A stretch of DNA of 64,000 nt from Takifugu bimaculatus (taxonomy: Eukaryota; Chordata; Actinopteri; Tetraodontiformes; Tetraodontidae): positions 3,326,398 through 3,390,397 of the forward strand of contig CP034975.1 in the NCBI GenBank assembly GCA_004026145.2, written 5' to 3'. The notes beneath the pieces are model-generated. The model made no database searches, had not been told where the DNA came from, and was given only the letters and a program-made list of their open reading frames with translations. Numbering within the stretch: the first letter of the stretch is position 1; each line of letters opens with the position of its first letter. This document shows, in pieces, positions 50,901 to 61,103 of the stretch. The translations under genes and the position numbers were made by a program.

Positions 50901-53900
50901 GTGGAGGCAAATTGGTTTAAGGATGTTTAGGCTGTTTCCACGGAGTGCACCCACGGAATGAGCATGTGTGATCGAGCACAAGTGAGAGGTCACCACGGGG
51001 CCGACGTCGTCTTCAAGCACAAAAGCACGCAGAGATAAAAACACGTACAGTGATTGTGCGGCGGTGCCACTGTGTGTGGCAGGTCAGGACAAATGGTCTC
51101 CGTGCCTCCGCTTGTGCATGTGTGGCTGTCTGCTGGTACATTCTTATATTCCTTCCCTGTGTCTCCATTCCCTCGGCCTCTGTCGTCTTGGCGTGTTTGG
51201 TCAATTTGTGCCATTCGCCCTGGATTTTCAGGCTGACCTGGCTAACTTCTGGAGTGTGCCGTATAGGAAACAGTTTTTTTGTCCTCCTTGATGGATGCAG
51301 CTGGGAGCTGATCCGTGCTCCTGAATTTGTGAGGGTGTCTCGCTCTGTGATGCTCCACTTTAATGTCCTTCATGTATAGCCGCGCACCAACCGCTCTGCA
51401 TCAGCGTCCGACCTGTTTTAATTATGTATTTTTTTACACTTTGTCCCGTTGGTTTCCTCACTGTTGACATTTAAGCATTACTGGATTTATTGGGTGACAC
51501 CTGATGCCAGGTTTGGCCTGAACTCCTCAAAAGAGTTTGTGAATATAAAAGAGAAATGGAGTAAACAAAGTGGGCTCAGTCATATCTAATTTCCTGTTTT
51601 AATAAGGTTATACTGATAAATGACGGCCAATATAACTTCTATTAAGATTTAATTTAGTGCAGGAACTTTAGCCACACTGGTGATTATACAGCATTGATCA
51701 TTAACCTTCTTCTAATCTTCTAATCTACTGGACATAATTGTGTTTGGGGTTGATGGGTAATTATGGCCAATCGCTGGGCTGAAAACATCTGAGAAGATCT
51801 ATCACTCCTTATCCCAAACACTTGTTCTGCTGTTTTGTTGATGGCTCGCTGCAGCTTGGAGTGCTTCTTTACTATTCATTTTTCTTCTCTGAAACCACTA
51901 TTTCAACCCCCCCCCACCACCACCACCTCTGCCTTCCTTCATCTTCTTCATCGTCCTTTTGTCCTCCATTCATCCTTCTCATTGGGGCTCTTTATTATGC
52001 AAATATTGATGGATTAGATCACTTAATTAAGCTTTAATGTGCCGGGCTGCACACAAACACACACATGCTACCTTTTTTCCTCATCGACAGGAACTGGTTT
52101 CTATAAAGATTGGTATTCCGGGCACACCCTCACAAACAAACTCAGCAACTAAGCAGCAGAAGAGTCTCCTTGAGTGTGTATGGATAAATAGACTTGAATA
52201 GCGGAGGTCTCTCAGTGCCATTAGCCCGCAGTTAGCACCACGCGCTCCAATTTGGTCCTTTACAACTTATCTGATGAAGCCAGCTCGCTTCTGCGGCTGT
52301 TGGTCATGCAGCTCATGAGGTCACATCGATGGTAAAGCTGAGCGCCCTGCTGAGAAATCGATCTGCTGGCCCCTTTTTCTGGTGCTGTGCTGGAGCCGGG
52401 TGCGAGGCTTTGGCGTCGCAGGCTTGATTGCTCTTTAATTTTCCTGTTTTGTAGCGACCATCTCAAAAGGTGCATCGGCCTGGTGACTTGGTGGAGTCGG
52501 TTTACGCTTTAAATACTGTACAGATCTCTAACAGACCCTCTGAGAAACCACTAAATGTGATTGATTTTCCTGCTGCCCACCCAGCTGATCCTCCCTCTTA
52601 CTTCTGCTCCACTGAATGCTGCCAGACCGACGCAGGCCTTCATCGTGCACTGATTAGTTTGTCACAGGAAATTCCTGCCGACGACCATGAGCTGTCGCAC
52701 AATGCTGCCACATCGGCCCTCTCAACTGATTATAGGAATAAACTGCAATATGTTCCCAATCCGATTAACGTGCCATTGGCGCGGTAATTGAACAGGAGCG
52801 ATGGAATACGCAGCACTTTACGCCGCGACATAACCTCTCATTTGTATCTCTGACAAAACTGAGTTCATTTTATTGGGTTATGGACATGTTAGCTTTAATA
52901 AATTGATTGCAATTCAGCATAATGGATGTCTCTGTCACTTTTTGTCACATTTTATACAGGCACTTACTCATGTCATAACTGCAGAGGAGTCTTTCTAAAA
53001 GGCACTGTGGATGACAATAATTCTGGGTTATAGCGGCTGGAATTGAAGAAGCATTTAAGACTCGCAATGATGACCATAAATCATCATCGATTGTTAAAAC
53101 TTTAGCAATCAGTTTCAGGCTCTTCTACTCACAAATCATTCTAAATGTAATGTCATTCCTTCATTTGTTATATTACCTTCCGTGACATTAAATGTACGAT
53201 TCTATCTTTCCCTCAAAATACAGACTGGCACATTTGTCTGTCTGGAATCAGTATAATGAGCCCAACAACTTTCTACCTGAGTGTCTATTATGTTGCCTTT
53301 CGTTGAAGTTTCCCCAATAATTAGTAGCATTTTCCCAATAGTACATACATCTACAGGATTTAATAGTTCAGCACTGGTGACAAGTGACAAATGAGTAATA
53401 AATAAACTCTCTGCCTTGATGCTTTTTATGTCAGCCATTACATAAAGACCACTCATTTTAAAAAAAGGTGCAGTAATGTTATATTTCATCTCAGGGAGCA
53501 GCAAATGCTTTTCTTGCAACTGTAAAAGTTGCTGTGGATAAAACTGCCAGGGAAACGGCTTAAACTGCCAGTGTAAATAAATTTTCCATTTCAAAGAAAG
53601 CCATTCTATTTTAGAAAAGAAGAGTTAACGGAAGAAGGAAATCAAAGAGGCGAACTGGAGTTTTACACGAGGGGGCGGTGAAGAAGAAAAAAAGAAGAGA
53701 AAGGGAGGAGAGAGGGAGTGAAAGTCATTAGGATCTAGTTAGATTCAAAAGGCAAAGAGACGGAGGTGGTGTCGAAACAGGAAATCAATTATTAGGCCTT
53801 TTTCCTGCTATACACAGTGTTGAATGTTTAGGGAAGGAAAAAAAATGGAAAAACCAGAATCTCGGCTTGATGGAAAGATGGAGGTCAAGGGCGGAAGGAT

Positions 53901-54480
53901 TTCCCGCAGTCCCAGTGTGACTCCAATCGATGCGCGTCACGGATGAGGTCAAGAAGACAGCGAGACATGCGAGCGCTCACAGGCGCTCCCGTCTCCATAT
54001 TCACTCCGTGTGCTGGTGTTTCTGAAGCGGTCTTTGCTTCGCTCAATGGTCGTAAGCCGGCAGTTTTGAGATGAATGATTAATGCTGATTATGTACAAAT
54101 TCATGCAGGCTTTGTTTAAATGCGCAGGCTCGCAAAGTGGAACATCGCATCAGGTTTTCAGTTAGCATGCAGCGAGACTGCGCGGGACCACTGAACTATA
54201 GCTGGCAGCCATGTTAATTATTGATGCTGGTGTCCTGTGACCTACACTATTGATCCAGCAAATTGCAGCCCTAGTTATTTTACAAACCAACATATCACGT
54301 GGCAGCTACAGCTCTGTGTGTTTGTGTGTGTGTGTGTGGGGGGGGGTCTTTGTCCACTTCTGCTTAAAAGTGAATGAAGAGGTTGTGTTTCACTTTCTAG
54401 TGAAAGAGGCTAGACGCTGTGTTACGCCTGTGTGGGGATCTGAAAGAACTGCAAATTGATTGCCTCTGTGTTAAGTAGGT

Positions 54481-54524
54481 ATGTGTGTGTGGATGTGTGT
54501 GTGTCTGTCTGTGTGTGTGTGTGT
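54481..54524 (+). repeat. interrupted (TG)n microsatellite
   Basis: TG units with GGAT and CTGTCT interruptions, in intron 3. Confidence 0.88.
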
Positions 54525-54798
54525 CACGAGGGCTGTAATAAAAACCCTGAACATGCCATTTAAACTTGATGCTCTTGTGAAATGTGCATTTCTAACAATG
54601 ATATAGATTTCTGCAGCATCTGTTTGCCCGGAGGGAGGCAAAGAGCCGTCATATGCCGACACAGCGTATCCCTCCGCCCATGCTCCTGCTCACACCGCTG
54701 CCAACACACACCCCAGCTCGCCTTCAGATGAGTAGTTAACCTCCTGTGGGCCAATGTGATTTTACCATCAGGCCTTGTCAGAGCTGCTTTTCATCCTG

Positions 54799-54799
<1 letters not shown>

Positions 54800-54845
<46 letters not shown>

Positions 54846-54848
54846 CAC
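54800..54848 (+). repeat. (CA)n microsatellite
   Basis: About 24 CA units with one G interruption, in intron 3. Confidence 0.95.
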
Positions 54849-55648
54849 GAAAGAAAATGGGAACTTTATTATCCTTTTCCAACGGTTAAAATAATATTTT
54901 TAGAGCTGTGGTTAAGAAAATACAACATGTCACTATACTGTCATATGAAAGGCTCGTAGGTCACACGCAGCTTTGGTTGTTCATTTTTACACATGAAGTT
55001 TATGGGGCCCTTTCAGTGCCTAATAAGTTTCACGGCTGTGTTACTCACTGAAAAGTCCCTGTATATTTTTAACATGAATGTGGAGATATGGCTGTTTTTC
55101 TGAAATTTGGAGAGCGTTGACTGGCCAACTACCTTCCTCTTCCACCGAGCAGCTCCTGGACAAGGCCTGGTTTTACACAGTTAGCCTTCTGTCAGCTGTT
55201 CTCACGTGGGAACAAAACACCTGGAGCAGCCCATTCCCATGTGTTATAGAGCTTACCAGCTATGTTTCTTTGTGTGTTTTCTGACAACATCATCCCCTTG
55301 AAGGAGTGGTTTTTAAGACAACTCTTCTGGACAATGAGTCCAGTCTTCATCAGACCAAAACAAGTCCATCATCGGATCATATACCTCAGCGCTGACACCC
55401 TGGTGTGTCTCCAGCTGCGCGCCGCCTGTGGCACAGCTGCTGTTTTTGTGCGTACGTCACAGATTTTGGAGGATACAGCCCTGCAACTGAGTCAACAATG
55501 AATAGTTTTCTATAAAGTTTAAAAAATAGTCAAACCAGGTAAATTCATAGGTGAACAAAAGCATCATCAATTTAGATATTTAGTAGAACATTTTTACTAA
55601 CCCTCATCAACATGAAAAATACTAGAAGAAGCAGATGATGCGGCTTTT

Positions 55649-56424
55649 AAGTTAAAAGCGATCACTCTGGCGGTTGACGAAGGAAATCGAGCTGCCGCGC
55701 GTAATCTAGGCATACATTACGGTAATCAATGGCGAGAAGGTGGAGACGCCCGCCTGAAGAACTGATCCAAAGCAAAAAGGCGACAAAAGCTTTTAGGTGT
55801 AAACATCGCAGGTGGCCTCGAGCTTGAAAACGTTCTGGAAGACTGGGTCAACACACAGAGAGCAGGCAGCCGCAGTGTTTCCGCTGTACAAATCAGACGG
55901 AAGGCAAAAGCAATCGCCACCACCATGAAAATAGAAGATTTTAGAGGTGGGCCATCGGGGAGTTTTAGATTGTTCATTGTTTGAGTAAAAAAGCATAAAC
56001 AACGTAATTTGTGTGTCGCTGATACAAACGTATATTTCAGGGTAGCTACATTACAGACACCATTAGAAAAAAGAAGCATTTACCGGTACAATATATTTAT
56101 GTTGCTGAGTAGATTAAATTAAAAGAAAAGTTAAAAAATCCTGACGTGATGAAAATTGGATTTAAGGTCTCTGTATAAACATACAAGTGAAGAGAGTGGC
56201 TGTTGTTTCTTACCTGTTTGTCACTCGTCAGTGACTCGTCTCTTACGGTAACAAAAACATCTACCGGCACTGAATGTTTTCGATCTAGTTTTTCATATTA
56301 CTACCTGGGATACCTGCGGCTTGAAATCCAGTGCGGCTTGTACAAGTACAAAATTGATTTTCTTTCTAAAATTAGATTATGCGGCTTTTAATCAGGTGCG
56401 CTCTGTAGTCCAGAAATTACGGTA
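55649..56424 (+). pseudogene. relic of a pogo/Tigger-type DNA transposon
   Basis: Translation gives KLKAITLAVDEGNRAAARNL, then in a second frame RWRRPPEELIQSKKATKAFR, then back in the first frame ELENVLEDWVNTQRA and KIEDFRGG. These match the N-terminal DNA-binding (psq/CENP-B-type HTH) half of pogo-like transposases. Two compensating frameshifts (about 55731-55735 and about 55818-55820) break the reading, and the DDE catalytic half is missing. The 3' end shows atgcggctt..., ggtgcgctctgtagtccaga and terminates in tacggta, resembling the terminal inverted repeat of such elements in fish. No matching 5' terminus was found, so the copy is truncated and inactive. It lies in intron 3 in the sense orientation. 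Confidence 0.75.
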
Positions 56425-57103
56425 GACCAAATGTCCCCCGTGCAACACATTTTCACATGTAAACGATGCATCAGGTTACGTGGAAATGGGCTTGAATCTT
56501 GGCAGCTGACTCAGATATTACTCTGTAATCAAACCTCAGTAAAGTCAGATTCCCTCTCCAGAAACAGTATGTTCATTGCAGCGCTCTCTGGCTTCCCTGG
56601 TTGCAATCACGTCCTGACAGTTGATTTGCTTTTAATCCAGAGTGGGATCATTTCTGGGAGACTGTTGCAGCCGAACGAGTCCAGTTGGACCGCGGCCCTG
56701 AATCGTCCAATGAACAGAGCGGACTCTGTTGTTAGCCAAGGGTGAATTGTTGGGGGCATGTTTGCTCCGTCAGAGCTTGTTTAAGTGAGGGGAGATCAGA
56801 TGAAATCTGCCACCCATTAATCCATCATAACTTTTGTCTGTTCTTATGCCCTTTGGGGCATTTTTGCTGACCCAGTGGTACCCTCACCACCTCGTCCTCC
56901 TGATTGGCCGGAGGCGCGGGCTGTCAGGTGTAATTTCCCGTTGCGTCGGCCAATCAGCTCGGTCTGTTCTGCGTGTGTCAGCGAAACGCGGTGCTCGTCT
57001 TTCCATCAGTGGAATCATACCAGGCAGCTAAAATACACTTCCTTTGTATTACTTAGGGCCCTTCTCGCTCGCTCTCTTCCTCTGTCTGTCTCGCTTTCAC
57101 ATA

Positions 57104-57122
57104 CACACACACACACACACAC
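57104..57122 (+). repeat. (AC)n microsatellite
   Basis: About nine AC units near the 3' end of intron 3. Confidence 0.85.
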
Positions 57123-57299
57123 GAGGTGGGTGGATGCTTTGTGCGACACGGGAACACGGTGTCAGTGTCACTGATAGATTTGGGTGCAGCATCAGCAGCG
57201 GTAGCTTCTGCACACTTCTCCACAGCCAAGTGTTTTGCTGAGCAGACACACCATGTTAGTATGATGCTATTGCTACACACACTTGTTTAATCTGTTAGT

Positions 57300-57321
57300 G
57301 GGGGGGTGGGGGGGGGGGGGG
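57300..57321 (+). repeat. poly-G run
   Basis: Six G, one T, then about 15 G, in intron 3; quadruplex-capable on the sense strand. Confidence 0.9.
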
Positions 57322-58043
57322 TATGGATGGGCAGTGTGTAAGCTCTCCATGAAGCTGAATGCTAAACCATTACTGTTCGGTGGCTGTATTTCAACAACTG
57401 ATCGATAGAGTGGAGCAGACTGCAGGGAGAAGCATTTGCTGCCTGTCATTGTCTCCACATTTTTCACCCAACAAAGAGCTCAGACTGCCGCTTGTAGACC
57501 TGCGTGGAAATAATCCACAGCACAAATCAGAATGGAGACATTGTGAATCAGTAACTGTTAATTACACACACTTCCCGTCCTAGAAGGAGTAGAGAGGCGA
57601 GGATCAATAGGTGTTGGAGGGGAGGAAAACCTGACCTGCTTTGGCAAAATTCCATGAGGTTTCATGTTGTGAGGGAAAAGAGCTGCTGTTTGCAGATTAA
57701 TACTGTTTAATAGGAGTTCTGCTTTATCTGATGGGCCATTTGCATTATTCATGTTGTGCACGGTTCTGTGGTGGTTGGCACTGATGCCCCGCAGCGAGAA
57801 GACAGAGCGTCTTGGGTTTGACTTTATGGACTTTCCTCACAACTGCGGTTCCTTTTACTTTCTTTCAACGATATTGCTGCACTCATGTCCGTCCCTAATG
57901 AGCCGGCTGTGTCCAGGATGAATCCCACTATCGTCACTTCAGCCCCTGGATGTTGTTTTAAGAAACGCAAAAGAGATTTTGTCAGTTTTCTTTTCTTTGT
58001 ATTCAAACCGCTCATCCATCTGTTGATCTTGTTTGTTTGCCAG

Positions 58044-58199
58044 TGTGCCAACCGGGCTTCTACAAGTCCACGCTGGGAAATACGGAGTGTTCAAAATGTC
58101 CGCCTCACAGCTTCTCTCACCACGAGGGGTCGCTGTTCTGTGGCTGTGAAAAGAACTACTTCCGTGCTGAGGGAGACCCCGTGGCCATGGCCTGTACCC
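58044..58199 (+). CDS. epha3: epha3 exon 4: EGF-like cysteine-rich module
   Basis: This 156-bp symmetric exon (phase 1-1) encodes residues 274-325 and one base of codon 326. It reads CQPGFYKS, CSKCPPHS, CGCEKNYFRA and ends AMACT, with six cysteines in the spacing of the Eph EGF-like repeat. The acceptor is tttgccag|TG and the donor is ACCC|GTAAGTT. The codon split across intron 3 is A|TG, so residue 274 is Met, where the mammalian proteins (from memory) have a small residue before the first Cys. The module links the Sushi-like region to the FN3 domains and contributes to receptor clustering in the family. It lies 24.4 kb downstream of exon 3. Confidence 0.95.
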
Positions 58200-60746
58200 G
58201 TAAGTTTGCATTTCTTCTTACCTAATCGACCCTTTAGCAAAATATTTGGTCATAGTTAAGGTTGTAATAGTGCTGAGGCTGGTCTAATTTACTGATAAAA
58301 ATAGCCCAGTTTTTGGTTGCCTCTGTCTGATCCTTTCTTTTCCCACTCAGATTCCTCCAGCAAACTTTCTACAATTCCACCAAAAATGGCTAAATTCACT
58401 AAATTACCTTCTGTCAGGTTTGGCAGCTTGTCGGTTTTCCAGAGAGGGAGGGAGGGAATAACTGTGGAGAAGAGTGGAAAATACAAATTGGACACCCACA
58501 GCTACAGACAGAATTCTAATTAGAAATGCCCCCGTTGTGATTATCTCAACAGCATCTTGTCAAATAGGAACATTTCAAATGAGTCGGGTCGAGCGATGCT
58601 AGCGCCGCCAATGAAAGGACGCATTGTTAGGAGATAATGATCACGATTATCTCAGGAGGGTGTTTTCCTGCTGTCAGTGCTTTGTTAGAGGTTTCATTCG
58701 GGATATTTGAAAATGTGCGCAGAAACAATTAGCACCGCACAAGGACAGCGACATTTAACGAAGTCACTAATTACGTCTTCCGTGTAGTTTTCCTGTACAA
58801 TGAGAGCGTTTTGAACATTCTCAGCAAGCTTGTTTCGTTAAAAAATTAATCTGAACGTCCTTTTGTAGTCCAATAAAATCTGCTCACCCCCCCACCTGAT
58901 CACCGTGATCGAAACACGAACCCTTTTTTAAGAGCAGAAAGTTGAAGCATTTTCTCCAGGAAAGAGAATAAGTCCTTTTGTGAGGTATTGCATATGACTC
59001 ACGTCACACTATAATCCATGTCACATGCTTAATCTCAACAACAATGCCTTATTTTGACATTTGGGATTAAGCCTGTGATTGCCTGCATGTGTGCATGTGC
59101 TAGCCTGCGCAGGTAACATCTTACAGGGATTAAATTTGCACGAGGTTGATATGGGCAGCGGAGTCAGACGCAAAGGTTAGCCAGAGAACTGTCATGGTGC
59201 AAACGGAAAATATGGAAAATATTCTCTCGTTGAAAGGAAATGCAGTCCCTAATATAGACGTGTTACCCTGTAGAGCGAGAGCAGATAGCAGCTCCCAGCT
59301 AATGAACTGAGGCTCTCATCTAATCAGATTTGGGGTACAAACCTTATTTCTAGACTAATTGCAAGCCATGGTGCTCCATAAACTCTGATGCCCCTAAAGC
59401 AGATCTGACTGAACTGGGGGTTTTAAACTTTTAGAACTGTTGAAGGAGACATGAACACTGAGGGATTATCTGTAACCTATCAAATAAAGAAAATAAATCA
59501 TTCCCAGTTATGCTGAGGACCCCCTCTTTGAAGGAGCACTAGCATAATGCAGTTGTTTTTTACATGACTCCCATTTGAATTTGATAAATAAAGACAGGTT
59601 GTTCAGATCGCCAGGTTTTTCCCAGTCCCAAACGGTTTTGGACATTGAGTCTAGGAGCTACAGAACTGCCTCTAAACTGCAGTCACGTTAGATTTCTTGT
59701 GTTAAGAGGAAACCCCGATGTCATCCCGGGATTTTCTCCAACGCTGGAAGAGACTTTGATAAGTCTATTTGGAGCCTTTTGATTATCAAGACAGGAGCTG
59801 CGCTCACTTTGGCACCGAATTAAATTTGTGTCGGTACAAACCGACTAAACAAAGCAGTTTTATCTCCAGACGGAATCCGAAGCCCTTTGTTCTTTCTCCC
59901 TCCTTCTTTTCCTGCCTGAGTTTTCTGCAGACTTACTTGGTGGTTTTGCCCATCGTGCCATCGCAGTCTGAGCATATACAATATGGGAATGTGGAACTAT
60001 TCAGACAGATTTGACGTTTTTTTATTTTATGCCAGTCGTACTCCAACAGGCGTCTTTTGTGCCGTCTGTGCCGTGACTTTCTGCTCTGTAACTGATCCAG
60101 AATGAAAGAAGGAAACAGACACATACCACGTTACGTCCCCAGGCTCATATTGAAATCACACTGCACCACACACACCCGGCAGAGGTGTTTGTGTACTGGT
60201 TGTACGGCAACGGCTTTATAACACTTCTTTTAAGGGAGAACCACGACGACACGCTGCCTTTGCGATTTAAAGACCCCATGAAATGGAGATTTTCTCTTTG
60301 GAAAACTGATCTCGGCGCTCCAAATTGCCGTAGACTCAAAACTCACGAAGGCCCTGGACCGCGTAAGCCAAAACAGCGTGCTCAGTGTTGGACAGCTTCC
60401 AGCAGGAATACATGTGCGCTGCATGTATTGCATGGTTTTTTTGAATAACAGCATGAGAGATTAAATAGGTCATGGGAAGCTGGCGTGATAAGCCTTCCCT
60501 GGTGCCCTAACACAGCCGTGTCCCCCCTTTGGTTTTCTTGTCAAAAGTCTTTGGTGTTAGGAAGGGAAGATGAGTAAAGTTTCATTTTCAAGGCTGTTCA
60601 GGCTTTACTGCAGCAGGTTGTCAGTAACTAAACCAGACAGCTTTGAGTGTCCTAGGAGAAGGATGCTCCGGTTCAGGGTGGTGCACCCTGCCTCTCTTCC
60701 TCCCTCGTCCTCCTCTGCTTCCTTTCACTTTCATCTCATCCTCCAG
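58200..60746 (+). other. epha3: epha3 intron 4
   Basis: A 2.5-kb GT-AG intron between phase-1 exons, with a strong GTAAGTT donor and a catcctccag acceptor. No repeat or coding element stands out. Retaining it would add a few codons (KFAFLLT) and a stop after exon 4. Confidence 0.8.
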
Positions 60747-61103
60747 GTCCTCCTTCAGCTCCCCGGAACGTGATATCCTCCATCAATGAGACTTCGGTTA
60801 TCCTGGACTGGAGCTGGCCGGAGGACAACGGCGGGCGCCGCGACATCACCTTCACCGTCGTCTGCAAGCGCTGCCGCAGCGCCCCCAGTGGCGGCGGTGG
60901 GTTGAACCAGCTCTGCGAGCCATGCCGCAGCAACGTGCGCTTCCTGCCCAGGGCGGCGGGCCTCCAGAACACCACAGTGACCGTCGCTGACCTCCTGGCC
61001 CACACTAACTACACTTTTGAGATCGAAGCACAGAACGGAGTGTCGCCGCTGGCTCCGAAGATGAGGCAGTACGCCGCCGTCACCATCACCACCAACCAAG
61101 CTG
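60747..61103 (+). CDS. epha3: epha3 exon 5: first fibronectin type III domain
   Basis: This 357-bp exon encodes residues 326-444 and the first base of codon 445. It begins RPPSAPRNVISSINETS, continues with LDWSWPEDNGGRRD and CEPCRSNVRFLPR, and ends with TVTVADLLAHTNYTFEIEA and ITTNQA, the classic first FN3 domain of an EPHA receptor. Sequons are seen at Asn339 (NET), Asn400 (NTT) and Asn413 (NYT). The acceptor is catcctccag|GT and the donor is GCTG|GTGAGA, phase 1-1. Between Cys368 and Cys382 there is a glycine-rich stretch (GGGG) that makes the loop about seven residues longer than mammalian EPHA3 as I recall it. The exon is GC-rich with many C- or G-ending codons. Confidence 0.95.

Larger units (their letters stand above)
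33599..58043 (+). other. epha3: epha3 intron 3 (24.4 kb)
   Basis: This very long intron separates the exons for the Sushi-like and EGF-like modules. Donor is GTAAGC and acceptor is tttgccag. Contents include a poly-C run (36713-36734), several CA/TG arrays (37.3, 39.0-39.4, 41.9, 44.6, 47.6, 47.9, 54.5, 54.8, 57.1 kb), a G-run (57300-57321), a dispersed-repeat fragment (about 44196-44330) and a pogo-like transposon relic (55649-56424). Minus-strand ORFs of 101 codons (49735-50040) and 130 codons (53202-53594) are noted but unassigned. The rest is single-copy-looking DNA in which I recognise no exon. Confidence 0.8.
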
